NCBI GenBank assembly: GCA_016926875.1
Contig: JAFGNU010000092.1
Coordinates: 1 to 64,000, forward strand
DNA: 64,000 nt
Direction of reading: 5' to 3'
DNA from: Anaerolineae bacterium
GTDB lineage: Bacteria > Chloroflexota > Anaerolineae > Aggregatilineales > Aggregatilineaceae
Of the stretch, positions 1-8,408 are shown in pieces. Under the pieces are notes generated by a model. It had not been told where the DNA came from. It was given only the letters and a program-made list of their open reading frames with translations, and did no database searches. The stretch's first letter is position 1; each line of letters begins with the position of its first letter. The position numbers and the translations under genes are program-made.

Positions 1-645
1 GGTCTTGTCTGTGCTGCTGTCCCGCGTACCATACGGCGAGCGTGACTTGGAAGACCGGCGGGTGCCAAACGGGCTGGTGCCTGACGCGCTATCCTTGTCT
101 TCGTCGCGCGTGAAGGACGAGCGCGACGTGGGCGACGTGGGGGATGTCCGGCTGCCAAAGGGGCTGGTGCTGCGCGACGAATCGGTCCTGCCTGCGCCGC
201 TGTCCCGCGTGCCAGAAGACGAGCGCGACGTGGGCGATGTCCGGCTGCCAAAGGGGCCGCTTCGCGAACTGGACGACGACCGCTGGGTACCGAAGCTCGA
301 CCGGTCGCTTGTGTCGTCATCCCTGCTGCCTCTCACAAACGGGCTGCGTGACGACGTGCTCGATGTTTTGTCGTCGTTGTCACCCCCGCGCCGCCCGAAC
401 AACCCGCCACGGCTTGAGTCATCGTCTTTGCCCTTGCTGCCGGAACGGCTGCTGGACGAGCCTGAGCGCCAGGATGTCTTGTCGTCCCATGTATCGCGGT
501 CACTGCTCCGGCTGCCAAACGGCTGGCGCGATCTGCTGCTGCTCTTATCGTCTTTTTTGTCTTGCGATGAACGGGAACGCGATCGCTTACGGTCACGGTC
601 CTGATCATCGTCGTTGTCACGCTGTTTGCGAAATCGGTTTACCAT
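1..645 (-). CDS. Disordered FG/RS-repeat protein, cut by left window edge
   Basis: Read on the minus strand from ATG at 645, the frame stays open for 215 codons to base 1, so the C-terminus lies outside the window. AGGTG sits about six bases before the ATG. The N-terminus is strongly charged (M-V-N-R-F-R-K-Q-R, then D and R/K runs). The rest is mostly Ser, Arg, Asp, Thr and Gly. A short motif recurs: Q-P-F-G-S-R near residue 41, then S-S-F-G-T, G-P-F-G-S-R, S-P-F-G-S-R, S-P-F-G-T-R and S-P-Y-G-T-R. These are separated by Ser/Thr/Asp-rich spacers, two of which share T-S-P-T-S-R-S-S. I see no folded domain, signal peptide or membrane segment in the visible part. It looks like an intrinsically disordered low-complexity protein, perhaps with a folded domain beyond the edge. 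The function is unknown. Confidence 0.75.
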   Translation of the reverse strand, partial: MVNRFRKQRDNDDDQDRDRKRSRSRSSQDKKDDKSSSRSRQPFGSRSSDRDTWDDKTSWRSGSSSSRSGSKGKDDDSSRGGLFGRRGGDNDDKTSSTSSRSPFVRGSRDDDTSDRSSFGTQRSSSSSRSGPFGSRTSPTSRSSSGTRDSGAGRTDSSRSTSPFGSRTSPTSPTSRSSFTRDEDKDSASGTSPFGTRRSSKSRSPYGTRDSSTDKT

Positions 646-926
646 GACTGCACCTAATTTTGCCTATCACCGGCACGCTCGCTACGACTCTGTCTCAATA
701 CGATATACGGATGGTTCCAGGTACGGTCGCGGACGCTGTGATCGGTTGGGGCTGAATGAGTGATCGTCATTAAAATTATAGCATATTAGCACATTTGTGC
801 GAAGCCCATGATGACTGCGTTTCTCCCAGGATATAACAGAAACGGCCAGATCACCAGCGCACTTATGGGCTAACTGGCGGCAGCTCTTGTCACAACAAGT
901 ATAGTCCGATTCGAGCGACTTAAGAG
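646..926. other. Intergenic region upstream of two divergent genes
   Basis: This roughly 280-base stretch separates the divergent disordered-protein gene and the TetR gene. It is more AT-rich than its flanks, especially around 760-800. No open frame in it has both a ribosome site and protein-like composition. It presumably holds the minus-strand promoter for the disordered protein, but I could not pick a convincing -35/-10 pair. Confidence 0.5.
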
Positions 927-971
927 TTGACAAGTAAACCGATCAGTTTTAATCTATACCGGTGAGTTTTA
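927..971 (+). promoter_or_regulatory. Promoter and TetR-type operator repeats for the TetR/MFS pair
   Basis: TTGACA (927-932) is followed after 17 bases by TAATCT (950-955), a weak -10. Over and just after it lie two similar 14-mers in direct orientation: ACCGATCAGTTTTA at 938-951 and ACCGGTGAGTTTTA at 958-971. They start 20 bases apart, about two helical turns. The first is also a near-palindrome (AAACCGATCAGTTT). The layout fits autorepression by the TetR protein that starts at 989. This is inference from layout only. Confidence 0.5.
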
Positions 972-988
972 TCCAGGGATAACAGGCT

Positions 989-1597
989 ATGCCGCGCGGA
1001 CGCTACCAACAAAAGCAGTGGAATGCTCGCCAGCAGGCGATCCTTGAGGCGCTGGAAACGCTTTCGGCCAAGCAAGGCTTTGCCAGCGTGACGATGGACG
1101 ATCTCGCCGAGGCGGTTGGCATCTCAAAGGCGACGTTGTACCAGCATTTTGACAGCAAGGATGCCATGCTGGTGCACCTGATGACGCAGCATTCGGACCG
1201 GTTTATTGACTGGTTGGTCACAACCGCCGATCAGCCGCCGGTTGAGCGCTTGCGCCGGGTGATGCACTACCTGATGGAGGGGCACATTCTGCCGCTGCGG
1301 GGGTTGATCAACCTGGGGCGCGAGGACGTGCTGCCGATCTTCCGCAGCAGCGCGCCGCTGGTCAGGCGGCACGAGCAGATCATCGACCTGCTGGCCGCCA
1401 TCGTCCGGCAGGGACAGACCGGCGGTCAGATCGCGCCCGACCTGGCCCCACACGTCATCATCAGCGCCATGTGGGCATTGAGCAATGTGTCGATGGCGCG
1501 CTACGAGTCACCAGGACGCAGCGGGCACGAAGCCGCGCAAGCAGCCTTTGCCGACCAGATGATCGCGCTGTTCGAACGCGCCATCCGGCCCGCTTGA
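989..1597 (+). CDS. TetR/AcrR family transcriptional regulator
   Basis: 202 residues, the usual TetR length. The N-terminal helix-turn-helix spans about residues 10-60, with the family pattern T-M-D-D-L-A-E-A-V-G-I-S-K-A-T-L-Y-Q-H-F followed by K-D-A-M-L. The C-terminal helical ligand-binding region is divergent, as is normal. A 14-TM exporter starts 57 bases downstream on the same strand, which suggests the regulator represses that exporter and itself in response to an exported compound. Paired operator-like repeats lie directly upstream. The ligand is not predictable. Confidence 0.93.
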   Translation: MPRGRYQQKQWNARQQAILEALETLSAKQGFASVTMDDLAEAVGISKATLYQHFDSKDAMLVHLMTQHSDRFIDWLVTTADQPPVERLRRVMHYLMEGHILPLRGLINLGREDVLPIFRSSAPLVRRHEQIIDLLAAIVRQGQTGGQIAPDLAPHVIISAMWALSNVSMARYESPGRSGHEAAQAAFADQMIALFERAIRPA

Positions 1598-1654
1598 TGC
1601 CGGGGTCACAGGCGTTCTGCATCGGAGCAAGCATATACGATAAGGGAAAAATCT

Positions 1655-3418
1655 ATGGAAACCAACGCTATTGGTCTGGACAACGTCGTCGAACAGGGCA
1701 GCTCATTCTACCGGCGGCGCTGGTACGCCATGCTGATCTTGAGCCTGAGCCTGGTGCTGGTCATTATGGACGGCACCATCGTCAACGTGGCGATTCCGTC
1801 TATTGTCGCAGACTTTGACGCGTCGTTCCGCGATGCGGAATGGGTCAACACGATCTATTCGCTGGTCTACGCGGCCACGTTGATTCTATGGGGCAAGATC
1901 GGGGACCAGTACGGGCGGCGGCTGTTGTTTCTGATCGGCGTCTCGCTGTTTGGCCTCGGATCGGCGCTGGTCGGGGTTTCATCATCAATCGAAATGCTGG
2001 TAACCATGCGCGCGCTGCAAGGGATCGGTGCGGCGATCCTCAGCCCCAGCACCCTGTCGATCATCACCACCACCTTTAAAGGGCGCGAGCGAGGTATTGC
2101 GTTCGGCATCTGGGGCGCGAGCGCCGGGGTGGCAGCAGCACTTGGCCCGCTGCTGGGCGGCTGGGTGATCGATCATGGCTCATGGCGCTGGGCGTTTTAT
2201 ATCAACGTGCCGGTTGTTTTCGCCGCGTTTATCGGCTCGCTGTGGGCCATCCGTGAATCGCGCAGCCTGCAAACCGACCGCTACTTTGACTTTTTCGGTA
2301 CGCTGTTGGGCGGGCTGGGATTGGCGGCGGTGGTCTTTGGTATTATCGAGGCGCAGGCCTATGGCTGGTGGAAACCGGACGCCCAGTTCACCTTCCTCGG
2401 CTGGAATTGGCCCTCGAATGAACTCTCGATTGTGCCGGTTGCAATCGCTATCGGCACGGTGCTGCTGGTAATTTTCACCTGGTTCGAACTGTTCTTGGAA
2501 AACCGGGCCAAAGAACCGCTCTTTGAATTCCGCCTGCTGAAGTACGGCGGCTTCCGTTACGGGATGGTCACCGGTTTGATCGTCAACCTGGGCGAACTCG
2601 GCGTCCTGTTTGCACTGTCGCTGTTTTTGCAAGGCACTAAGGGCCTGAGCGCATTCGAAACGGGTATCGCCCTGCTGCCGTTGGCAATCGCGGCGTTTTT
2701 TGGCGCGCCGCTGGCCGGTGCCTTTTCGTCAAGGATCGGGCCTAAGTGGATCGTACTGACCGGCATGGTGATCGAAACGGTGGCCATGTTCATCCTGAGC
2801 CAGGTTGTCACGCCGGACGTGTCGGTGAACACGGTGGCGCTGATCCTGGCGCTGTACGGGCTGGGATTGGGGCTGGCGATTGCCCAGTTGACCAACCTGG
2901 TCCTGTACGACATCCCCGGCCCTAAGGCGGGCATCGCGTCCGGTGCGAACAGTACGATCCGGCAGGTCGGCGCGGCGTTGGGCATCGCCATCATCGGCAC
3001 AGTGCTGACCACGACCATCGAAGACACTGCCCAGGCACGCTTTGACGACAGCGACGTCTTATCGGCGGAGCACATGGCCTATGCCCAGGTCGGCTTCCTC
3101 GAAATCGCCAAGCAGCCGATTTACTTCGAAGTGCCAGACCTGGAGCGCACGCTGATCAGCGAGTTCGAGCAGCAGATGGCCGGACAAATGGACCCGGAGC
3201 AGGCAGAAGCAATCGCGCAGATGGCGGCTAAATCTGCCGCGCCTGAACTGGTGCCGATCTTTAACGACGCGCGCTCGGATGGCATGGCCAACGCGGCGCT
3301 GTGGGCGTGTATTTTCATCGCTGTAGGCGCGATCACCGCGTTCCGCCTGCCGAATCCCAAAGAGGAACCGGCAACAGACACGCCCGGCGTCAGCGACGAG
3401 GTGCCCGCCGCCGCCTGA
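1655..3418 (+). CDS. MFS exporter, DHA2 (EmrB/QacA) type with 14 TM segments
   Basis: 587 residues. This is an inner-membrane, proton-driven exporter of the major facilitator superfamily. It has the cytoplasmic loop 2-3 motif G-K-I-G-D-Q-Y-G-R-R, and the motif-C-like stretch G-A-S-A-G-V-A-A-A-L-G-P-L-L-G-G typical of antiporters in the fifth helix. Length and hydrophobic spacing fit the 14-helix DHA2 subfamily. An acidic loop of about 90 residues precedes the last helix (about residues 460-545), and the tail is Pro/Thr-rich. TAAGGG lies upstream of the ATG. It follows the TetR gene by 57 bases and is probably co-transcribed with it. The substrate is unknown; drugs or toxic lipophilic compounds are usual for the family. 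Confidence 0.93.
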   Translation: METNAIGLDNVVEQGSSFYRRRWYAMLILSLSLVLVIMDGTIVNVAIPSIVADFDASFRDAEWVNTIYSLVYAATLILWGKIGDQYGRRLLFLIGVSLFGLGSALVGVSSSIEMLVTMRALQGIGAAILSPSTLSIITTTFKGRERGIAFGIWGASAGVAAALGPLLGGWVIDHGSWRWAFYINVPVVFAAFIGSLWAIRESRSLQTDRYFDFFGTLLGGLGLAAVVFGIIEAQAYGWWKPDAQFTFLGWNWPSNELSIVPVAIAIGTVLLVIFTWFELFLENRAKEPLFEFRLLKYGGFRYGMVTGLIVNLGELGVLFALSLFLQGTKGLSAFETGIALLPLAIAAFFGAPLAGAFSSRIGPKWIVLTGMVIETVAMFILSQVVTPDVSVNTVALILALYGLGLGLAIAQLTNLVLYDIPGPKAGIASGANSTIRQVGAALGIAIIGTVLTTTIEDTAQARFDDSDVLSAEHMAYAQVGFLEIAKQPIYFEVPDLERTLISEFEQQMAGQMDPEQAEAIAQMAAKSAAPELVPIFNDARSDGMANAALWACIFIAVGAITAFRLPNPKEEPATDTPGVSDEVPAAA

Positions 3419-3443
3419 CATGGCGAAGCACAGCGCCCGGCAT

Positions 3444-3472
3444 CTGGCACCGGGGATCACAGCCGCTATAAT
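3444..3472 (+). promoter_or_regulatory. Sigma-70-like promoter of the beta-propeller gene
   Basis: CTGGCA (3444-3449), a 17-base spacer, then a perfect TATAAT (3467-3472). It lies 39 bases before the start codon at 3512 and separates this gene from the exporter operon. Confidence 0.6.
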
Positions 3473-3511
3473 CGGCGCGCAGTCAAACGCGAGCCGGTGA
3501 GGAAACGTGCC

Positions 3512-4624
3512 ATGCTGCCGGGAAAAACATTGGTTTGGGTGTGCGTGCTGGCGCTGGGTATGGGGCTGGTCATCCCCGGCGACCAGCCGGACGTATCCGC
3601 GCCGCCTGTGCTGGCTGGCGGTCCATTACGGGTCGGGGTGATCGTGCTGGCACCAGCGGACCGGTTTGTACGCCAGTTGGCGCTGGTTGATCCAGGCACC
3701 GGCGACACGATCCCGCTCACCGACAGCGAGTATGGCATCGAAGATTTCGCCGTTGATTCAGGTGGACGCCGGATCGCGTATACGCGCAGCGATTCCGATG
3801 GCACAGCCGATATCTGGCTGCTGGACCTGGACAGCCAGCAGACGCGCCCGGTCACCAACTGCGTCAACGCGATTTGCCATGCGCCCGCCTGGAACCCTGA
3901 TGGATCGTTGATCGCTTACCAGCGCGACGACTACAACGCCGGGCCGGGGACAGGTCTTGGTCCGGGGCGGACCTGGATCGTGGACCTGGAAAACCTGCAC
4001 ACCGAACTGCTGTTCCTCGACGCGCACAGCCTGGGCGAACAACCCGTCTGGTCACCGGACGGGCGGCGGATCGCGGTTTTTGATCCAGGCGCGCAAGCCG
4101 TGCGCGTGATTGATCTGGTCACCGGGCGCGATGACCTGTTCACAGGCGCGCAGGGCCTCACCGGCCACTTTTCGCCGGATGGGTCGAAGCTGGTGATCGC
4201 GGTGCTGGTGCGCGGGCTGCTCGGCCCGGAGTTCTACACACACCTGGAGATGATCGATTTCCAGACCGGCGAGCGCACCCGGATCAGTGGCGCAGAAGAT
4301 GCCCCGGTAGACGATGTGGGCGGCGTGTGGTCGCCGGATGGGTCAAAGCTGCTGATCGCGCGGCGCTACCTGGACGAGCGTTACACGCCGGGCCGGCAGA
4401 TCGTGCTGCTCGATATGACAGCAGGAGAAACCGAATCGCTGGTGGTGGATGCCGCGTATACCCACAGTGCGCTGAGTTGGGATGCCGCCGGAACGCGGAT
4501 TGTCTACCAGCGGACGGCGCTGGATTCGCCGGAGGCGCTGCCCGAAGTCTGGACGCTGGACCTGGTCACCGGCGAGCAAACGCTTGTAGTTGAAAATGCG
4601 CTGCTGCCTGCCTGGGTGTCGTAA
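3512..4624 (+). CDS. Secreted TolB/WD40-like beta-propeller protein
   Basis: 370 residues from the ATG at 3512. An upstream in-frame GTG at 3497 is possible, but GGTGAGG lies about nine bases before 3512 and the signal peptide begins naturally there. Residues 1-25 form a signal peptide. The rest carries PD40-type blade motifs: W-N-P-D-G-S-L-I-A-Y, W-S-P-D-G-R-R-I-A-V, F-S-P-D-G-S-K-L-V-I and W-S-P-D-G-S-K-L-L-I. Such proteins resemble TolB and prolyl-oligopeptidase propellers, but there is no peptidase domain here. It is probably an extracytoplasmic binding or scaffold protein. Its partner is unknown. Confidence 0.85.
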   Translation: MLPGKTLVWVCVLALGMGLVIPGDQPDVSAPPVLAGGPLRVGVIVLAPADRFVRQLALVDPGTGDTIPLTDSEYGIEDFAVDSGGRRIAYTRSDSDGTADIWLLDLDSQQTRPVTNCVNAICHAPAWNPDGSLIAYQRDDYNAGPGTGLGPGRTWIVDLENLHTELLFLDAHSLGEQPVWSPDGRRIAVFDPGAQAVRVIDLVTGRDDLFTGAQGLTGHFSPDGSKLVIAVLVRGLLGPEFYTHLEMIDFQTGERTRISGAEDAPVDDVGGVWSPDGSKLLIARRYLDERYTPGRQIVLLDMTAGETESLVVDAAYTHSALSWDAAGTRIVYQRTALDSPEALPEVWTLDLVTGEQTLVVENALLPAWVS

Positions 4625-4638
4625 TCACTGATCACAAA

Positions 4639-4661
4639 GGGCGCACCTGTGCGGTACGCCC
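4639..4661. terminator. Stem-loop between convergent genes
   Basis: GGGCGCACC (4639-4647), a TGTGC loop, then GGTACGCCC (4653-4661), giving a stem with one mismatch. It lies between the convergent propeller and PDZ genes. There is no clear U-run, so it may be a weak bidirectional terminator. Confidence 0.45.
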
Positions 4662-4700
4662 CTGTGTGAGTTGCTCTGTCAAAGGCTGGCGGATAACCCG

Positions 4701-5918
4701 CTAAGCGCTTGGCCCCTCGGTTTCCGGCTCGGTCAGCGGTGTATCGAACTCGAAATCGAAGTCGAACTCACCGTCCGGCCCCAGGAACGGGAACATCTCA
4801 GGCCAGTTTTCCGGGTCCATCTCGCCCCACCGGAACCAGCCAGGACCGTGTCCCTGACCCTGCTGCCAGTGCCAGATGGGCATCTCACCAAAGAACACGC
4901 CGCCAGGCCCCGCCGGGCCGAGCGTCGCATCGATCTCGATTTCCTCACCATCGCGGATCACGGTTAGCGTTACAACATCACCTTCTTCATAGGCGATCAG
5001 CCGGTCAGCCAGCGTGCGCTCCTCATCCAGCACATCGTCTTCGACGGCGATGATGATGTCGCCCTCTTGCAACCCGGCCTCCGCAGCGGGTGTATCCTCG
5101 TACACCTCGTTGATCAGTGCGCCCTGCTCAACCGCCAGGTCCATCTCCTCGGCCAGCTCTGGTGTCAGCGTCATGAAACGAACGCCCAGTCTGGTCGGCG
5201 CTGCTGCCGGACTGACGGCGCCTGTTCCGCCAAACATCGGTCCCACGCCCATATCCGGCATTTCGATCTCAACGTCGATCATTTCGTCGTCACGCAGCAC
5301 AGACAGCGCCAACGCATCACCTTGCAACACACCCAGTAAATCCCGCGCGTTCAGGTCCGTGACCGGCTCGCCGTTGATCTCCACGATCACGTCACCGGCT
5401 TCGAGCTTGTCGGCCAGCGGCGAATCCGGCTCGATCTCATCGATCAGCAGCCCTTCGTCGGTCATATCGGCGGTGAGGCCCAGGAAGTTTAGCACCCCGC
5501 GCCCTACGTGTGGACGCGCAGGCTGCGCCGACACCTCGTCCGGACGCGCGCCCAACGTTGCCTCGATTTCGCGCTCCTCGTCGCGCCGCAAGATCAACAG
5601 CGTGACATCGTCGCCCGGTTCGTAGCCCTGGATGACGTCGATCAGCATGTCTGCTGAGGCGACCGTTGTGTCGTCAACCGCCAGGATGACATCGCCGATG
5701 ATCAGTCCTGCATCGTCTGCTGGCGAGTCGCGGACCACTTCCACAACCTGTACGCCGTCATCCGTATCGGTGATCGCCACGCCCAGCCAGGCCCCGCCTT
5801 CTTCCTGCTTCAACGCGGTCTGGTCGGGTGTGCGAGTGGATGCGCTGACGATCCCCAGACTGCCCAGCGCCGCTGTCAGAACGACCACTATTGTTAGCAC
5901 TCGTTTGGTAGTAGACAT
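4701..5918 (-). CDS. Secreted protein with three tandem PDZ domains
   Basis: 405 residues from the ATG at 5918, preceded by GGGAGGAAAA. The longer frame would begin at a TTG six codons earlier, overlapping the ribosome site. A signal peptide or anchor covers residues 1-28. Three PDZ-like domains follow (about 40-130, 135-225 and 240-335). Each has the pattern of P-A-x-x-A-G-L or P-L-A-D-K-L-E-A-G-D before I-x-x-V/I-x-x. There is no HtrA-type protease triad, so it is not a DegP protease. The C-terminus is rich in Trp, Phe, Asp and Glu (about 340-405). It lies 158 bases downstream of the sensor kinase on the same strand and may be a target or co-sensor of that two-component system (inference). 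Confidence 0.85.
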   Translation of the reverse strand: MSTTKRVLTIVVVLTAALGSLGIVSASTRTPDQTALKQEEGGAWLGVAITDTDDGVQVVEVVRDSPADDAGLIIGDVILAVDDTTVASADMLIDVIQGYEPGDDVTLLILRRDEEREIEATLGARPDEVSAQPARPHVGRGVLNFLGLTADMTDEGLLIDEIEPDSPLADKLEAGDVIVEINGEPVTDLNARDLLGVLQGDALALSVLRDDEMIDVEIEMPDMGVGPMFGGTGAVSPAAAPTRLGVRFMTLTPELAEEMDLAVEQGALINEVYEDTPAAEAGLQEGDIIIAVEDDVLDEERTLADRLIAYEEGDVVTLTVIRDGEEIEIDATLGPAGPGGVFFGEMPIWHWQQGQGHGPGWFRWGEMDPENWPEMFPFLGPDGEFDFDFEFDTPLTEPETEGPSA

Positions 5919-6076
5919 TCCAGGTTTTCCTCCCAACTCTAGCTACCTGCTTACACGATGTCTTTACTATGACACCAATTTGTAAACTTTTTATGAAGAG
6001 GGATCCGCATAAACTGAAAAAAATCTGATAAATCTGTGGGAAAGTAACCCGGCAGCCGCGCCGCCGGGTGAGCAGT

Positions 6077-7549
6077 CTAACGCCGGTTCAGGCGATTCCT
6101 GGCAATTCGCCGGGGGGGTGATGGTTCGGTGTCGTCCGGTGGGGTGTGATCCGGCGCGATTGGCAGGCGCAGGGTGAACGTAGAACCTTTATCGACTTCG
6201 CTGGTAACGCTCATTTTTCCGCCGTGCACCTGCGCGATCCATTGGGCGATAGCCAACCCCAGGCCGGTGCCGCCCTGCGCACGCGAGCGGGCCTTGTCCA
6301 CGCGGTAAAAGCGGTCGAAGATGTACGGCAGATCTTCCGAGGGGATGCCGATGCCGGTATCGCTGACGCACACCTGCGCCCATTTGCTGTCCCGGCTGAG
6401 TTCGAGCGTCACGCTGCCGCCCTGCGGCGTATACTTTAGCCCGTTGGATACCAGGTTCAGCAAAAGCTGCTTCAGCCGGTCAGGGTCACCGATCACCTGT
6501 GCCTGGTCGATGTGACCCAGCCGGACCTCAACGCCCTGGCTCAGGAAATGTGCCTGGTTATAAACTTCCAGCAGCAGCGTATCCAGGTCAACGTGGCGTT
6601 GTTCCAGTTCAACCCGCCCGGCGTCGGCCCTGGCCAGCATCAGCAGGTCTTCGACCAGCCGCGACATCCGCTGTGTTTCGCCGTCTATGGCTTCCATCGC
6701 TTCCTTGTCATGGCCGATGCGGTTCATCAGGTCCAGGTTGCCCTGGATGGTGGTCAGCGGTGTGCGCATTTCGTGCGAGACGTCGGCTACAAACCGCCGT
6801 TGGGCTTCGAACAGCCGGTCCAGCCGTTCGAGCGTCTTGTTGAAGGTTTGGGTAAGCTGCCCGATCTCGTCCGGCGGCCCGTCGTAGGGGATGCGGCGGC
6901 TGAGATCGTCGGCGGCGGTGATCTGGCGGGCGATTTGGGTGATGGTACCGATGGGGCGCAGCGCGCGCCGCGATACCAGGTCGCCCAGCAGCAGCGACAG
7001 CAGCATCATGATCACGCCGCCGCCCAGCATGATCTGGAGCAAGCGATCAATCGCCGCATCCACTGTGCTCAAGGGTGAGGCCGACTGGATGTACCCTTTC
7101 ACCTCCTCTTCGACGATGATCGGGACCGTCACCACGCGCATATGGACGTCGTCCAGCGTGACATCTCGCCGTTCTTCCTCATCCCGGTTGAGCGCGTGCG
7201 GGTCCAGCGCGTTGGTCTGGCCGATGCCCAGCAGGCTCCACGATGCCGAATGCAGAAAAAGCGTGCTCGACTGGTCATCCAGCAGCCATATCTGGACAAA
7301 CAGCCCTGGCGTGCTCAGGCTGTTAACCTGCGGCATGGTGATCTCGCCCCGCGCGTCCTGCTCCGGCGCGAACGAGATAGTGCTCATCAGCGCGTAGCCG
7401 TGTACATCCTCGATCACTTTGAGCAGCGTATCATCCACCTGATCACGCAGCGTCCAGTTAAGGATGGTAGACGTGATGGTGCTGAACATCAAGATCACGA
7501 TTGCCAGCATGCTGGAATATAGGAAGGTCAGGCGCGTACGGATAGTCAT
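6077..7549 (-). CDS. Membrane sensor histidine kinase (HAMP, HisKA, HATPase)
   Basis: 490 residues. TM1 covers about residues 8-30, a periplasmic sensor region about 30-170, and TM2 about 172-192, followed by HAMP. The HisKA phospho-acceptor is in D-V-S-H-E-M-R-T-P-L. The ATPase domain has an N-box (N-L-V-S-N-G-L-K-Y), a G1 box (D-T-G-I-G-I-P) and a G2 box (G-T-G-L-G-L-A). It should autophosphorylate and feed the OmpR-type regulator encoded 135 bases upstream on the same strand. A promoter with paired direct repeats lies between the two genes, so the kinase may be activated separately by its own regulator. The signal is unknown. Confidence 0.95.
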   Translation of the reverse strand: MTIRTRLTFLYSSMLAIVILMFSTITSTILNWTLRDQVDDTLLKVIEDVHGYALMSTISFAPEQDARGEITMPQVNSLSTPGLFVQIWLLDDQSSTLFLHSASWSLLGIGQTNALDPHALNRDEEERRDVTLDDVHMRVVTVPIIVEEEVKGYIQSASPLSTVDAAIDRLLQIMLGGGVIMMLLSLLLGDLVSRRALRPIGTITQIARQITAADDLSRRIPYDGPPDEIGQLTQTFNKTLERLDRLFEAQRRFVADVSHEMRTPLTTIQGNLDLMNRIGHDKEAMEAIDGETQRMSRLVEDLLMLARADAGRVELEQRHVDLDTLLLEVYNQAHFLSQGVEVRLGHIDQAQVIGDPDRLKQLLLNLVSNGLKYTPQGGSVTLELSRDSKWAQVCVSDTGIGIPSEDLPYIFDRFYRVDKARSRAQGGTGLGLAIAQWIAQVHGGKMSVTSEVDKGSTFTLRLPIAPDHTPPDDTEPSPPRRIARNRLNRR

Positions 7550-7583
7550 GGGTTTCGGCTGTGAACGCCTATTGGGCTATGAT

Positions 7584-7636
7584 AGTATACGAGTGTAAAT
7601 CACGATTTTAACACCTTCGGGTTAATCCCCGGTTAA
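7584..7636 (-). promoter_or_regulatory. Promoter with PhoB-like direct repeats before the kinase gene
   Basis: On the minus strand, TTAACC occurs at 7636-7631 and again at 7625-7620, exactly 11 bases apart. This is the spacing typical of OmpR/PhoB-family binding boxes. Downstream come GTTAAA (7612-7607) as a poor -35, 17 bases, and a good -10 TATACT (7589-7584). A weak -35 covered by direct repeats is the usual form of a promoter activated by a PhoB-type regulator, and the adjacent response regulator is a natural candidate. Confidence 0.5.
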
Positions 7637-7684
7637 AATGGAATGTGTGTTCTGTGATTGCCTGCCGCCCGGTGTCTGCCGCGC

Positions 7685-8362
7685 TCATTCCTCGCGCAGC
7701 ACATACCCGACGCCGCGCACGGTGTGGATCAGGCGCGGTTCGCCGTCCTCTTCGGTTTTCTGGCGCAGGTAGCGCACGTAGACCTCGATGATATTGCTTT
7801 CGCCGCCAAAGTCGTAGCCCCACACGCGGTCGAAGATCAGTTCGCGCGTCAGGACGCGGCGCGGGTTGCGCATAAACATTTCCAGCAGTTCGTATTCTTT
7901 CGCCGTCAGGTCAATGAAGCGGTCACCGCGCTGGGCGCGGTGCGTGCCGGTGTCCAGCAGCAGATCGTTAAAACGCAGGACTTCCGGCTGCGAGGATGGC
8001 GCAGCCCGGCGAAACAGGGCGCGCATCCGGGCCAGCAGTTCATCGAACGAAAACGGCTTCACCAGGTAATCGTCGGCTCCGGCGTCCAGCCCGGTGATGC
8101 GATCCTGCACTTCTTCCTTGGCCGTCAGCATCAGGATCGGCACATTTCCGGCGGCGCGCAGCCGTTTGCACACTTCCAGCCCGTCCATGCCAGGCAGCAT
8201 CCAATCCAGGATCACGAGATCGGGCACATTGTCGCGCGCCATATCCAGACCGCTCTGACCGTCGCTGGCGACATCCACATGGTAACCCTCATAGATCAGG
8301 CCGCGTTTAAGAAACTGCGCGATGCGGGCTTCATCCTCGACGACCAGGATACGTTCGGGCAT
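7685..8362 (-). CDS. OmpR/PhoB-family response regulator
   Basis: 225 residues. The receiver domain covers about 1-118, with the acidic pair E-D-E, the phospho-acceptor Asp in [12 protein letters not shown], and the conserved Lys in V-K-P-F. A winged helix (about 130-222) ends in the typical [16 protein letters not shown] precedes the ATG. It is the partner of the kinase that follows on the same strand. Confidence 0.96.
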   Translation of the reverse strand: MPERILVVEDEARIAQFLKRGLIYEGYHVDVASDGQSGLDMARDNVPDLVILDWMLPGMDGLEVCKRLRAAGNVPILMLTAKEEVQDRITGLDAGADDYLVKPFSFDELLARMRALFRRAAPSSQPEVLRFNDLLLDTGTHRAQRGDRFIDLTAKEYELLEMFMRNPRRVLTRELIFDRVWGYDFGGESNIIEVYVRYLRQKTEEDGEPRLIHTVRGVGYVLREE

Positions 8363-8408
8363 AACAGGGTCCTTTCAGACAACACAGCTTATACCTATTG
8401 TAACGCGT

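Noticed and set aside
5-604. 199-codon plus-strand open frame at the left edge
   Set aside because: Its Leu/Arg/Ser/Asp composition is the complement of the repetitive minus-strand gene, which has a ribosome site and coherent repeats. The plus-strand frame has no start signal.
682-933. 83-codon minus-strand frame upstream of the TetR gene
   Set aside because: It lies over the TetR promoter region, has odd composition and no ribosome site.
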